Below, piece by piece: positions 26,442 through 35,523 of a stretch of DNA of 64,000 nucleotides. The position numbers and the translations under genes are program-made. Below the pieces are notes generated by a model, which was not told where the DNA came from, ran no database searches, and worked only from the letters and a program-made list of their open reading frames with translations. How positions within the stretch are numbered: the stretch's first letter is position 1; every line of letters starts with the position of its first letter. The DNA is from G963677485 sp964519405 (GTDB taxonomy: Bacteria > Armatimonadota > HRBIN16): assembly GCA_964519405.1 (NCBI GenBank), contig CAZFLA010000004.1, forward strand, positions 1 through 64,000, given 5' to 3'.

Positions 26442-28181
26442 TTACTCAACATTCTCCAATGCTGACTTAAATTGCTCCTCATATAGATCCTTATATATCC
26501 CCTCTCTCGCTACCAACTCTGCGTGAGTACCTTGATCAACTAGTTTTCCCTCATGAAGCACCAGGATGCGGTCTGCATTGACGATCGTAGACAGCCTGTG
26601 GGCAATGACCACGTTTGTGCGTCCCTTCATAAGGTGCTCCAGCGATTCCTGCACATGAGCTTCTGTCTGGCTATCCAGTGCACTGGTTGCATCATCAAGT
26701 ATTAGGATGCGAGGATCTGTTAATACGGCACGTGCGATACTTAATCGCTGCTTCTGACCAACCGACAACTTAATACCGTCTTCACCAATTCGGGTGTCAT
26801 AGGCATCAGGAAGTGTCATGATGAAGTCATGCAAGTCAGCTTCTGAAGAGGCCCGTACCACATCTTTTCGGGTGGCACTGCGTTTACCATAGGAGATATT
26901 CTCGCGAATACTAACCGAAAACAACAGGGAGTCCTGCATCACCATACCGATGTGGCGTCGGATACTCTCCAGTTTTACCTTGCGAACGTCATGTCCGTCT
27001 ACCAGCACTTCGCCAGACTTTACATCATAGAAGCGTGCGATGAGGTTCACAAGTGTAGTCTTACCTGACCCGCTTTGTCCCACAATAGCGACAGTTTCAC
27101 CAGGATGGATTTTAAAGTTTATGTCGTGAAGCACGGGGCTGTTGGGTCGATATTGGAATGTAACATTACGAAATTCAATCTCACCTTTGACTTCAGGCAG
27201 CATTTCGGCATCATCGGAATCATCTACTTCAGGGCGTGTATCAAGGGTTTCAAATACACGGTCGATGGCCGCACCTGCCCACTCTAGGGCGATGTTGAAG
27301 TCAATGACCCGCACTGCAGGGTCGTAGAGATATCCCATAAAGCTTGTAAAAGCGATCAGTTCACCAACTTGCAGTTCACGTCCAATGACATACTTGGCAC
27401 CAATGTACCACACGGCTGCTGTTCCAAAAGAACGGCATACAGAGGCGCCTAAACCTAAGCGTCTGTTAAGGTGCACCTGCCGCATACCCAAATCGAAGTT
27501 CTCTTTAACAGTTTTCATAAACTGTTCGGTTTCGTAGTCTTCTCGAACGAACGCCTTGACGACGTTGATCCCCGCGATACGCTCGTGAAGAATACCAACC
27601 ATAGCATCCCACTTCTCACGAAGTTCGATACTCACTTCACGGATATACTTAATAAAGAACTTATAATTGATGACGTAAAATGGAACAACGGCTACAGCGA
27701 TACAAGCTAGTCGCCAGTCTTTGTAAAACATAACGCCAGTTACGGCGAACAACGTGACGATATCCGTGATGAGTGTCACAATACCGCCGGTCATCATCTG
27801 CTGGATGACTTCTATGTCACCATGCAGTCGAGCCATGATTTTGCCCGTCTGCCGCTGATCATAAAAGCTGAGGCTTAACCTGTTTAGGTGCCGGTAGCTC
27901 TGGAACCGAAGGTCAAAAACAAGCCGCTGTCCCAACCAGTTAATGATGTAGTTCAGCGAAAATGATGCCACTCCACGCACGAAATACACCACAATAAAGA
28001 TCAGGACGACATCGCGTAGCCCCTTCAGGTCTTTATGGGGAAATACATCATCAAATAGCCGTTCAAACATCAATGGAATTGGTACAAGACTAAAAGTCAC
28101 AAATCCCATCAACAGAACAGCGATTATTACCCGCACTCGATACGGACGCAGATAGTTTAGAAGGCGTTTAACGTTACCCAT
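26442..28181 (-). CDS. ABC half-transporter, exporter type
   Basis: 579 aa: six membrane helices (residues 12-300) then an ATPase with Walker A GQSGSGKTT, VMQDSLLFSVSI, signature LSVGQKQRLSIARA, Walker B ILILDDATSALD and IAHRLS. Two small departures are the signature LSVGQ instead of LSGGQ and Asp-Asp instead of Asp-Glu after Walker B, so the catalytic carboxylate would be Asp. This is seen in some asymmetric or slow exporters and may lower ATPase activity. It stands alone; substrate unknown (lipid, drug or peptide). Confidence 0.85.
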   Translation of the reverse strand: MGNVKRLLNYLRPYRVRVIIAVLLMGFVTFSLVPIPLMFERLFDDVFPHKDLKGLRDVVLIFIVVYFVRGVASFSLNYIINWLGQRLVFDLRFQSYRHLNRLSLSFYDQRQTGKIMARLHGDIEVIQQMMTGGIVTLITDIVTLFAVTGVMFYKDWRLACIAVAVVPFYVINYKFFIKYIREVSIELREKWDAMVGILHERIAGINVVKAFVREDYETEQFMKTVKENFDLGMRQVHLNRRLGLGASVCRSFGTAAVWYIGAKYVIGRELQVGELIAFTSFMGYLYDPAVRVIDFNIALEWAGAAIDRVFETLDTRPEVDDSDDAEMLPEVKGEIEFRNVTFQYRPNSPVLHDINFKIHPGETVAIVGQSGSGKTTLVNLIARFYDVKSGEVLVDGHDVRKVKLESIRRHIGMVMQDSLLFSVSIRENISYGKRSATRKDVVRASSEADLHDFIMTLPDAYDTRIGEDGIKLSVGQKQRLSIARAVLTDPRILILDDATSALDSQTEAHVQESLEHLMKGRTNVVIAHRLSTIVNADRILVLHEGKLVDQGTHAELVAREGIYKDLYEEQFKSALENVE

Positions 28182-28255
28182 GTCGTTATTCCTCTTCCTT
28201 TGCTGTCAATAACTGCTGCCTAGCGGCTATTGACTACACCATGCACATATACTTA

Positions 28256-28281
28256 TAGGCTGACATAAAACTGTCAGCCTA
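28256..28281 (-). terminator. Inverted repeat after hisI
   Basis: TAGGCTGACA/TGTCAGCCTA, a perfect 10-bp stem with a 6-base loop between the hisI stop and the ABC exporter start. A short T stretch is seen only weakly. Probably ends hisI. Confidence 0.5.
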
Positions 28282-28310
28282 ATTGCGATGTGGTGCCCAT
28301 TCGGCAAAAA

Positions 28311-28700
28311 CTACTTCTTTCCGTATACCTCTTCGGGATTAACGAGTGGTTCACCTTCTGAGATCAACTCGTTACCACAAGATTCCACGCGGCGATAGAA
28401 ACAACTTCGATAGCCAGTGTGACACGCAGCACCTTTTTGGTCGATTTTCAGCAGTATACAGTCCTGATCACAGTCAAGATACATACTCTTCACAATCTGA
28501 AAGTGTCCGCTGCTCTCACCTTTTATCCAGAACTTCTGCCGCGATCGGCTCCAATATGTCGCCTTACCGGTTTCGATGGTTGCCTTAACAGCGGCTTCGT
28601 TCATGTAAGCCACCATCAGCACATCACCCGTCTCTGCATCTTGCGCGATAGCCGGTATTAGCCCATTCGAATCGTATTTCAACAGTTTTAGTATTTCCAT
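28311..28700 (-). CDS. hisI: Phosphoribosyl-AMP cyclohydrolase
   Basis: 129 aa, the monofunctional HisI size, without a fused HisE. It opens the purine ring of PR-AMP in histidine synthesis. Seen: VLMVAYMNEAA, YWSRSRQKFWIKGESSG, DCDQDCILLKIDQKGAACHTGYRSCFYR with the Zn ligand Cys and the Mg-binding Asp residues of DCDQD. Stands apart from other his genes here. The 210-base region between it and the MFS gene is non-coding. Confidence 0.95.
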   Translation of the reverse strand: MEILKLLKYDSNGLIPAIAQDAETGDVLMVAYMNEAAVKATIETGKATYWSRSRQKFWIKGESSGHFQIVKSMYLDCDQDCILLKIDQKGAACHTGYRSCFYRRVESCGNELISEGEPLVNPEEVYGKK

Positions 28701-28832
28701 GAGTCTCCTCAGTGTTATTCAAAATTCATAGGTTCAGTATATCATTTATGGCTTTCGCATATATACAGAAATAGCAGTATTGCCATCTATACCGATTTTG
28801 ATGCGTTGTTACAATGATATGTTTCTTGCCAT

Positions 28833-28861
28833 TTGCGAAACAGTCTGTGACAAGGTATAAC
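28833..28861 (+). promoter_or_regulatory. Candidate promoter of MFS gene
   Basis: TTGCGA (28833-28838), 17-base spacer, TATAAC (28856-28861), the best sigma-70-like pair in this 225-base region. Transcription would begin near 28868, about 58 bases before the GTG start. Confidence 0.4.
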
Positions 28862-28925
28862 AGCTTTAGTTAACCATACATTCGTTGATGAACTTCACAT
28901 ATTAACCAAGGGCTTACTACAAAAA

Positions 28926-29615
28926 GTGGTATTTAAGAAACTCGTACCCGTTGCAGCGCAGGAACCATACAAGCGCGACTCTGTTGCCGCCATGCTGGGT
29001 GCGATTATGACTGGCCTCACAGTGCCATTTATACCTATTGTAGCTAGATTGGAACTGCATGCTAGTCCCATGCAGTTAAGCGTGATTGCCATGGCTCCGG
29101 TAGCAGGATACACATTATCCATATTGTATGCTCATGCTTCTGAAGGGCGTCGAAAAATGCCTGTCGTTGTATGGTCTAACGTGCTAGCTAGTGCCCTGAT
29201 GTTCCTCATGATCTTCGCCAAAACCAGTGCGATCTATGTCACGATAGTGGCCTTGTTCTGGCTTCTGATGAACACCAGCGGACCAGCTTATTCCGCGGTC
29301 ATGCGCGAAATATACCCAGATGACTGCCGGGCCAAAGTCATTGGGTTAGTGAGGACTGGCCAGGTCATCGTTGGCCTCACGATAACCGCATTAGCGGGCC
29401 CAATCCTAAACCATGCTGGTAACTACCGGATCGGATTCGCAGTAGCTGGCATATTTGGCATGGCTGCAGGTTTATGGTTTTCGGGTATTAAATCACATGA
29501 CCGCTCAGGTCAACGAGGCACTCCCTTTTGGCCATTCTTTAGAAGTGCCGTCAAAACACTCACGGACAATCCAGGCTATGGCTGGTTCTGCTTAGGCATA
29601 TTTATTTCGGGAGGT
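28926..29615 (+). CDS. MFS transporter, N-terminal part
   Basis: 230 codons before an assembly gap. A major-facilitator protein: the first six helices (TGLTVPFIPIVARL, MQLSVIAMAPVAGYTLSILY, MPVVVWSNVLASALMFLMIF, IYVTIVALFWLLMNTSG, VIVGLTITALAGPIL, IGFAVAGIFGMAAGLWF) and the loop after helix 2 with EGRRK. Start is GTG at 28926, with AAGGG 13 bases upstream. Family placement within MFS is not clear and substrate is unknown. Continue in 29648-30136. Confidence 0.8.
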
Positions 29616-29647
29616 NNNNNNNNNNNNNNNNNNNNNNNNNNNNNNNN
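29616..29647. other. Assembly gap (32 N) inside MFS gene
   Basis: The two coding parts are in different frames across these 32 Ns (codon start at 28926 is phase 0, the downstream part is phase 2), so the true gap length is not 32. Nothing suggests a real frameshift. Confidence 0.95.
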
Positions 29648-30136
29648 CAAGTGGATGTGCTCCATGTAAATATGGTCTGGGGCAGTTGGTTCACCATCAC
29701 AACCCAGATCGCTGCGACGTGCACATACGCATTTTGGGGCTCCTTTATTGATCGAAAGTCCCCTACCTTGGCAGTCACCATTCTTGCCATCATATACGGG
29801 ATGATCCCGCTTGGCTACTGTTTTACATCACAGGCCTGGATGTTATTACCCGTCTTTGTGATCATTGGAATAGCGAATGCTGGTTATGAACTGGGATACC
29901 TCAGCGGTGTGTTGGCGTATGCTCCGCCAGAGCGTGTCACTAGCTATCAGGCTGTGTTTCTTACATTAATGGGGCTTAGGGGTATCACTTTTCCGTTTGT
30001 CAGTTCGTATCTATACCAGCATGACATTATCAGCATGAAGGGCGTGTTCATCATCGCCGCAACACTCACGTTCATGAGTGCGTTTATACAATATTATGGA
30101 CATCGCAAATACTACGTCTCTGTGCGTGGGAGTTAA
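29648..30136 (+). CDS. MFS transporter, C-terminal part
   Basis: The second half of the transporter, reading QVDVLHVNMVWGSWFTI right after the Ns. Five or six helices follow (TQIAATCTYAFWGSFID, LAVTILAIIYGMIPLGY, WMLLPVFVIIGIANAGYELGYLSG, FLTLMGLRGITFPFV, GVFIIAATLTFMSAF). The WGSFIDRKSPT loop is the classic MFS DRxG-type motif. Together with 28926-29615 it gives the usual 12 helices. Ends at 30136, 130 bases before pstS. Confidence 0.8.
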   Translation, partial: QVDVLHVNMVWGSWFTITTQIAATCTYAFWGSFIDRKSPTLAVTILAIIYGMIPLGYCFTSQAWMLLPVFVIIGIANAGYELGYLSGVLAYAPPERVTSYQAVFLTLMGLRGITFPFVSSYLYQHDIISMKGVFIIAATLTFMSAFIQYYGHRKYYVSVRGS

Positions 30137-30195
30137 CAGCATTCCGCTTGTTAGTGCTCATCTCCGCCGCATTTCTTGCTTATATTAATCATTTC

Positions 30196-30244
30196 TTAAC
30201 ATTCCGCATGTATCTTTAAATCAGATAGTTCCAAGTGCTATAAC
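30196..30244 (+). promoter_or_regulatory. pst operon promoter with possible Pho boxes
   Basis: TATAAC -10 at 30239-30244 and a weak TTAAAT at 30216-30221. Upstream are two TTAACA hexamers (30133-30138 and 30196-30201), each followed within 2 bases by ATTCCGC or TTCCGC. TTAACA is the half-site of PhoP boxes in Bacillus; the spacing here is not classical, so this is a suggestion only. Confidence 0.35.
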
Positions 30245-30266
30245 TAGAACATCTTAGGAGATTAAC

Positions 30267-31295
30267 ATGCAAATAAGTGGCTCTCGCCTTCCGGTGATAC
30301 TCACCTTAGCCGCATTAACTATAGTCGGTTGTGCCCCTAAACCGACAACCCAGTCGTCATCAACAAACCAAACCGTAGTTGGTGCCGGATCTACATCTGT
30401 GTATCCTATCATGTCAAAGTGGTCTCAGGATTATTCTGCTGCCAAAGGTTTGAAGATCGACTACCAAAGCATTGGCAGCGGCGGCGGAATCAAACAGTTT
30501 AAAGCAGGCACAGTGGAATTCGGTGCCACTGATGTGGCGATAGATGATAAAGCCAAACAAGAGTTCGCAAAGCCCTTTGTCCAGTTTCCTGTCATCGCAG
30601 GCACCGTCGCGATGGTCTACAATTTGCCTGAGGTTGCCAAACCACTGAACCTTTCGCAAAAAGCCATTGCCGGCATCTTCTTGGGCAGTATCAAAACATG
30701 GAATGACCCTATCATCGCCAAAGACAACGCTGGAGTTAAACTGCCATCAACGCCAGTTGTAGTCGCTCACCGCAGTGATGGCAGCGGAACAAGCTACATC
30801 GTTACCGACTTCCTAAGCAGCATCAGCTCTGACTGGAAGACAAAAGTCGGCACAGGTAAAGCAGTGCAGTGGCCTGCAGGTGTTGGCGCAAAAGGCAACG
30901 AAGGCGTAACTAACCAGGTTAAGCAGACAGCAGGCGCTATTGGATATGTGGAATTGGCATATGCCAAGCAAAACAAAATGCAGTTGGCAGCCATACAAAA
31001 TAAAGCCGGCAAATTCGTAGTCGCATCGGGCACCAGCGGAGCAGCCGCAACCAAGTCGGGCTTAAGTCTACTAAAGAGCGATATCAGATGCAGTATGGTC
31101 AACATGCCAGGTGATGACAGTTATCCAATCGTAGGCTTAACATACATGCTGTTGAATGACAAACCAAACCCAGAACTGGTTCGCTTCTTCGGATGGGTGC
31201 TCACAGATGGTCAAAAGCAAGCAGAAGGTCTAGACTATGTTGCACTCGATCCTGAAGTTGCGAAATTAGCTCAGAACATCCTTAACGGCAAGTAA
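30267..31295 (+). CDS. pstS: Phosphate-binding lipoprotein PstS
   Basis: 342 aa. Lipobox LTIVGCAP with acylated Cys22. The substrate-binding-protein fold shows the conserved phosphate loops GAGSTSVYP (residues 40-48), SGGGIKQF with GATDVAI, and HRSDGSGTSYI. First gene of pstSCAB-phoU. It captures phosphate in the periplasm and delivers it to PstC/PstA. GGAG 8 bases before the ATG is a good ribosome site. Likely induced by phosphate limitation. Confidence 0.95.
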   Translation: MQISGSRLPVILTLAALTIVGCAPKPTTQSSSTNQTVVGAGSTSVYPIMSKWSQDYSAAKGLKIDYQSIGSGGGIKQFKAGTVEFGATDVAIDDKAKQEFAKPFVQFPVIAGTVAMVYNLPEVAKPLNLSQKAIAGIFLGSIKTWNDPIIAKDNAGVKLPSTPVVVAHRSDGSGTSYIVTDFLSSISSDWKTKVGTGKAVQWPAGVGAKGNEGVTNQVKQTAGAIGYVELAYAKQNKMQLAAIQNKAGKFVVASGTSGAAATKSGLSLLKSDIRCSMVNMPGDDSYPIVGLTYMLLNDKPNPELVRFFGWVLTDGQKQAEGLDYVALDPEVAKLAQNILNGK

Positions 31296-31298
31296 GCG

Positions 31299-32255
31299 AT
31301 GCAGCAAGCACTCAGTGCACATAAAAGCGGAAATATCCGAAACAGGCTGGTTGACAGCCTGTTTCGGTCAGCCACTGCTTTAGCAGCGTTGATTGTGATA
31401 TCAACAATCCTGTTCATCTCGGTGCAGATATATAGAGCAGCATCTCCGGCACTATCGCACTTCGGCTGGAAGTTCTTTACCACAAGCATATGGAACCCGG
31501 TAGAAGACCAATATGGCGGGCTGCCGTTCATATGGGGCACCCTACTCACTTCCATATTGGCGTTATGCATCGCCATTCCGTTCAGCCTAGCGACGGCTAT
31601 ATACATCGCTGAAATCGCGCCGTCATGGCTAAAACGACCCATCTCCTTTGTTGTTGAACTGCTCGCGGCTATACCATCAGTCGTCTATGGGTTATGGGCA
31701 ATCTACGTGCTCATTCCTTTGCTGCAAAAATATGTTCAAGCACCTTTGTCGTCACAATTTGGCAGCAACCCAATATTCGCACCGCCGGCGATCGGTCCTA
31801 GTGTATTTTCAGCCGTATTGGTGCTCTCTGTGATGGTCATACCCTACATCACAGCAGTGGCCCGTGATGTCATAGTGTCATGCCCGCAAAGCCAGCGTGA
31901 AGCATCAGTCGGACTAGGTGCAACACGCTGGGAGACCATATCGCACATCGTGCTGCGATACTGCAGGCAAGGTATACTCGCTGCGATCATGCTGGGATAT
32001 GGCCGCGCTGTCGGTGAAACAATGGCTGTGACCATGGTCATCGGTAACCGCCCCAGTATTAGCGCAAGTATCCTGCAGCCCGGTTATACAATGGCCAGCG
32101 TAGTTGCCAACGAGTTCAGCGAGGCCGATGCACTCCTTCATTACAGCTCCCTGAGCACCATCGGACTGTGCCTGCTGGTTATCACACTGGCAATCAACAT
32201 ACTCGCTCGGTTATTGATATGGCGGATCACCAAACAAGGTAGTTTAAAATCATGA
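31299..32255 (+). CDS. pstC: Phosphate ABC permease PstC
   Basis: 318 aa inner-membrane subunit with six helices. A first helix at 25-50, a large loop, then the transport core with the EAA-like motif EASVGLGATRWETISHIVL (residues about 203-221), which contacts PstB. GIGNRPSI-like IGNRPSISASI is typical of PstC. Starts 3 bases after pstS and overlaps pstA by 4 bases. Confidence 0.94.
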   Translation: MQQALSAHKSGNIRNRLVDSLFRSATALAALIVISTILFISVQIYRAASPALSHFGWKFFTTSIWNPVEDQYGGLPFIWGTLLTSILALCIAIPFSLATAIYIAEIAPSWLKRPISFVVELLAAIPSVVYGLWAIYVLIPLLQKYVQAPLSSQFGSNPIFAPPAIGPSVFSAVLVLSVMVIPYITAVARDVIVSCPQSQREASVGLGATRWETISHIVLRYCRQGILAAIMLGYGRAVGETMAVTMVIGNRPSISASILQPGYTMASVVANEFSEADALLHYSSLSTIGLCLLVITLAINILARLLIWRITKQGSLKS

Positions 32256-33106
32256 AAAGATTAAGCGCATATGAAACTAAGCGACGCTGGGGAAGCACCA
32301 TCGCCATCGGTATATGTGCGATCGGTGCAGTGACCGTCATGACGCCGGTCTTCTTGATACTTGGCTACATCATATACCAGGGAGCAAGTTCAATTAACCT
32401 TGACCTACTGACGCAGTTACCCAAAGCTCCCGGTGAAACAGGAGGCGGAATCGGGCAGGCCGTTGTTGGAAGCATATATATGGTGTTTCTAGCGCTGATG
32501 ATGGCTGCACCGGTCGCCATTGGCGCGGGGATATATCTTGCTGAGTTCGGTAAAGGTAAATGGGCAGATGCCGTGAGGTTCTCTGCTGATGTGTTGAATG
32601 GTGTGCCCAGTATCCTACTTGGTGTTGCTGTATGGGCTGTCATTGTGGTTCCAATGAAGAGCTTCTCCGCTTTTGCAGGATCACTAGCTCTCGCAATCCT
32701 TATGCTGCCGGTGATAACCCGCACCACAGAAGAGGCGGTCAGCTCGGTATCTAAAGCACTCAGGGAAGGATCTCTAGGTTTAGGAGCCACAATGGCTCGG
32801 ACGATATGGTCGGTTGTTCTACCGGCAGCAAAAGGCGGTATCACGACGGGCATCGTGCTGGCTGTATCGCGAGCCTTTGGCGAGGCTGCTCCGCTCTTGT
32901 TTACAGCCGCCGGCAGCCGCTACTGGAACGCATATGTCGACCGGCCCATGGCGAGCCTACCTGTGCAGATATATGAATATGCTAAGTCGCCATATGCTGA
33001 CTGGCAGCGGCAAGCATGGGCAGCAGCCTTGGTGCTGGTGGTGATCGTATTAGGCTTGAACATCATTGCCCGCATGGCCACTCGCCAACAACATGGAGGT
33101 CACTAA
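32252..33106 (+). CDS. pstA: Phosphate ABC permease PstA
   Basis: 284 aa, six helices. It has the PstA signatures GGGIGQAVVGSIYMV, AIGAGIYLAEFGKGKWAD and VLNGVPSILLGVAVW, and the EAA loop REGSLGLGATMARTIWSVVLP. Partner of PstC in the channel. ATGA overlap with pstC. Confidence 0.95.
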   Translation: MKRLSAYETKRRWGSTIAIGICAIGAVTVMTPVFLILGYIIYQGASSINLDLLTQLPKAPGETGGGIGQAVVGSIYMVFLALMMAAPVAIGAGIYLAEFGKGKWADAVRFSADVLNGVPSILLGVAVWAVIVVPMKSFSAFAGSLALAILMLPVITRTTEEAVSSVSKALREGSLGLGATMARTIWSVVLPAAKGGITTGIVLAVSRAFGEAAPLLFTAAGSRYWNAYVDRPMASLPVQIYEYAKSPYADWQRQAWAAALVLVVIVLGLNIIARMATRQQHGGH

Positions 33107-33107
33107 T

Positions 33108-33938
33108 ATGGCATTACTCGAAGTCGCTCAACCAGCGATATCGCTACCACAGATTAGTGAAGAAAAGAGGACACACATGATGCCTGAGCCAGTTCTTGTG
33201 GCTGCTGACGTTAATGTATACTACGGAAACTTTCACGCGATCAAAAACGTGTCGATAAATATCATGCCCCGACAGGTTACGGCGTTAATTGGACCATCAG
33301 GATGCGGAAAATCCACATTTCTGCGCTCCATCAACCGCATGAACGACCTCATCGAGGGTGCCAAGGTGCTTGGCAGCATCAAGGTGAATGGTGAAGAGAT
33401 CACGTCTCCAAACACCGATGTGGTGTCACTGCGTAAACACATTGGTATGGTGTTTCAACGTCCAAACCCCTTCCCTATGTCCATATTTGACAACATCGCG
33501 TATGGACCGCGAATTCATGGCACCCGGAAGAAAGCAGAGCTGCTGCAGATCGTAGAAAGAAGCCTCAAACAAGCGGCACTCTGGGATGAAGTCAAAGATA
33601 AGCTCCATCAATCGGCAATGGCTTTGTCAGGTGGTCAGCAGCAAAGGCTGTGCATCGCACGTACTTTGGCGGTTGAACCAAGCATACTGCTCATGGATGA
33701 ACCAGCATCGGCGCTCGATCCGACGGCCACATTTCGTATCGAAGAGCTCATGCAAGAGCTGAAACAAAAATACACAATCATCATCGTCACGCACAACATG
33801 CAGCAAGCAGCTCGGTGCAGCGAAACCACGGGGTTCTTCTTCAGGGGTGAACTGCTTGAGTTTGGTGAAACGCCCAAGATGTTTACAAATCCCGACAGAG
33901 CAGAAACAGATGATTACATCCGAGGACGGTTCGGATAG
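33108..33938 (+). CDS. pstB: Phosphate ABC transporter ATPase PstB
   Basis: 276 aa. Walker A GPSGCGKST, Q loop VFQRPNPFPMSI, signature LSGGQQQRLCIARTLA, Walker B ILLMDEPASALDP and H loop IVTHNMQQA. About 20 residues longer at the N-terminus than the common 253-260 aa form (MALLEVAQPAISLPQIS). GGAGG eight bases before the ATG at 33108 decides the start; the longer frame from 33066 overlaps pstA. An internal ATG at 33180 (MPEPVLVAADVNVYYG) would give the minimal core. Confidence 0.96.
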   Translation: MALLEVAQPAISLPQISEEKRTHMMPEPVLVAADVNVYYGNFHAIKNVSINIMPRQVTALIGPSGCGKSTFLRSINRMNDLIEGAKVLGSIKVNGEEITSPNTDVVSLRKHIGMVFQRPNPFPMSIFDNIAYGPRIHGTRKKAELLQIVERSLKQAALWDEVKDKLHQSAMALSGGQQQRLCIARTLAVEPSILLMDEPASALDPTATFRIEELMQELKQKYTIIIVTHNMQQAARCSETTGFFFRGELLEFGETPKMFTNPDRAETDDYIRGRFG

Positions 33939-34017
33939 TATTCACGTTAAGGTAACATAGGATATATTACGCAGATGAACTATCTACCGCTCGTTAATAA
34001 GCAAAGGATACCAATCA

Positions 34018-34716
34018 ATGTCTAATACACGTCATCACTTTGATGATGAACTTAACGCTCTGAAGGGTGAACTCATCGAAATGGGCAGCTACACGGAGCA
34101 GATGGTTGCATTATCTATCCGTGCCTTACTAGATCGTGACGAAGAAGCATGCCGTAAAGTCATTGAGATGGATGATAAGGCTGATGAGATGGACATCTCT
34201 ATTGAGGCTCACTGCATGAAGCTGCTCGCTTTACAGCAGCCTATGGCTCGCGACTTAAGGCTTATCGGCACCGTCACTAAAGTTATTACCGACCTAGAGC
34301 GTATGTGTGACCACGCGGTCGATATCGCAAAGCATGGGATTAAGCTGCACAAGTATCCTGCGGTGATCGAACTGGTTGATGTGACCAAGCTCAGTGATGT
34401 TGCGGAATTGATGATCCGTTCTAGCTTCCAAGCATTTGTGGAGCACAGCATCAAACTGTGCGAGGAAGTCTCTCATATGGATGAAACCGCTGATCGCCTT
34501 TATAAGTCGATGCGGAACCATGTGCTCAAGTCAATCACGACCAAACCAGAAATCACTACTCCGGCATATTCGCTTCTATTGGTATTGTTGTATCTAGAGC
34601 GTATTGCGGATCATGCCGTCAATGTCGCCGAACGTGTGGCTTATGTGGAGACAGGTGCGCTGAAACAACTTGAGTACAATGTACCCGGGGAATTCAAGAA
34701 TTCGTTGAAAATTTAA
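34018..34716 (+). CDS. phoU: Phosphate-signalling protein PhoU
   Basis: 232 aa made of two three-helix repeats. Metal-binding E/DxxxD-type motifs appear in repeat 1 (VIEMDDKADEMDISIE, DLERMCDHAVDIAKH) and repeat 2 (LYLERIADHAVNVAERV). PhoU links Pst activity to the PhoR sensor and restrains uptake. Separated from pstB by 79 bases with an AAAGGA site before the ATG, so it may have its own promoter in addition. phoB/phoR are not in this window. Confidence 0.94.
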   Translation: MSNTRHHFDDELNALKGELIEMGSYTEQMVALSIRALLDRDEEACRKVIEMDDKADEMDISIEAHCMKLLALQQPMARDLRLIGTVTKVITDLERMCDHAVDIAKHGIKLHKYPAVIELVDVTKLSDVAELMIRSSFQAFVEHSIKLCEEVSHMDETADRLYKSMRNHVLKSITTKPEITTPAYSLLLVLLYLERIADHAVNVAERVAYVETGALKQLEYNVPGEFKNSLKI

Positions 34717-34733
34717 TTGAGAAAAAACACAAT

Positions 34734-35417
34734 ATGTCTATTGCCGAAAATCTACACACCATACAACGACAGATCGCAGAAGCTTGTACAGCCTATTCAT
34801 GTGATCCTGATGACGTGAAGCTCGTTGCGGTGAGTAAAACTAAACCAGAGCAAATGATCCTTGAGGCCTACAATGCAGGACAACGTGATTTTGGTGAGAA
34901 CTACATTCAGGAACTCCACAGTAAAATGCAAAACCTGGAGCTTGATGGTATTCGTTGGCACTTCATCGGACAGCTGCAAAGCAATAAAGTGAAGTTCATT
35001 GTGCCTGGGGTTTGGCTCATCCATACTCTGGATTCTCTGTCATCTGCTAAGGAAATTCAAAAACACGCATCTAAAGCGAACATCATCCAGCATGTGCTCA
35101 TACAAGTTAACATATCAGATGAGCAGCAAAAAGGCGGTGTCTCCGCTGACGAACTTCCTCAGTTCGCAGCTCAGATATCGCAGATGGACAACATCAAGGT
35201 GGATGGACTAATGGGTATTCCACCGTTAACTGCCGTAGGTGATGAAGCCTTACCATACTTCTATAAGCTGCGCGATCTCGCAGATCATTTGCCGGATGGT
35301 GTTGGCCGCCTCCTCTCTATGGGCATGACACATGACTTTCCGCAAGCTATCAACGCGGGAGCCAACTACATCAGAATCGGCACGGCGATATTCGGCGCAC
35401 GCCAATATAATCAATAA
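34734..35417 (+). CDS. yggS: PLP homeostasis protein, YggS/PROSC family
   Basis: 227 aa single-domain alanine-racemase-fold protein without racemase activity that buffers pyridoxal phosphate. The PLP Lys is in LVAVSKTKP, followed by GQRDFGENYIQE, WHFIGQLQSNKVK, LIQVNIS, GLMGIPP and SMGMTHDFPQAI with the phosphate-binding glycine loop IRIGTAIFG. Family length. Forms the widespread yggS-sepF-proC neighbourhood. The ribosome site is weak. Confidence 0.94.
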   Translation: MSIAENLHTIQRQIAEACTAYSCDPDDVKLVAVSKTKPEQMILEAYNAGQRDFGENYIQELHSKMQNLELDGIRWHFIGQLQSNKVKFIVPGVWLIHTLDSLSSAKEIQKHASKANIIQHVLIQVNISDEQQKGGVSADELPQFAAQISQMDNIKVDGLMGIPPLTAVGDEALPYFYKLRDLADHLPDGVGRLLSMGMTHDFPQAINAGANYIRIGTAIFGARQYNQ

Positions 35418-35476
35418 CAACGCAAATCCGGCTGGATCTTGTACTAATACCGCTGGAGATATACAGGATATTGATT

Positions 35477-35482
35477 TATAAT
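35477..35482 (+). promoter_or_regulatory. -10 box before sepF
   Basis: Perfect TATAAT 41 bases before the sepF ATG; no convincing -35 box 16-18 bases upstream. A GGTAGGATTG ribosome site follows. Confidence 0.35.
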
Positions 35483-35523
35483 GCCCTTGGAATACCATTT
35501 TTCACAGTGCGGGGGTAGGATTG

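Noticed and set aside
32365..32853. 162-codon minus-strand frame inside pstA
   Set aside because: Antisense shadow; pstA has clear family motifs across the whole stretch.
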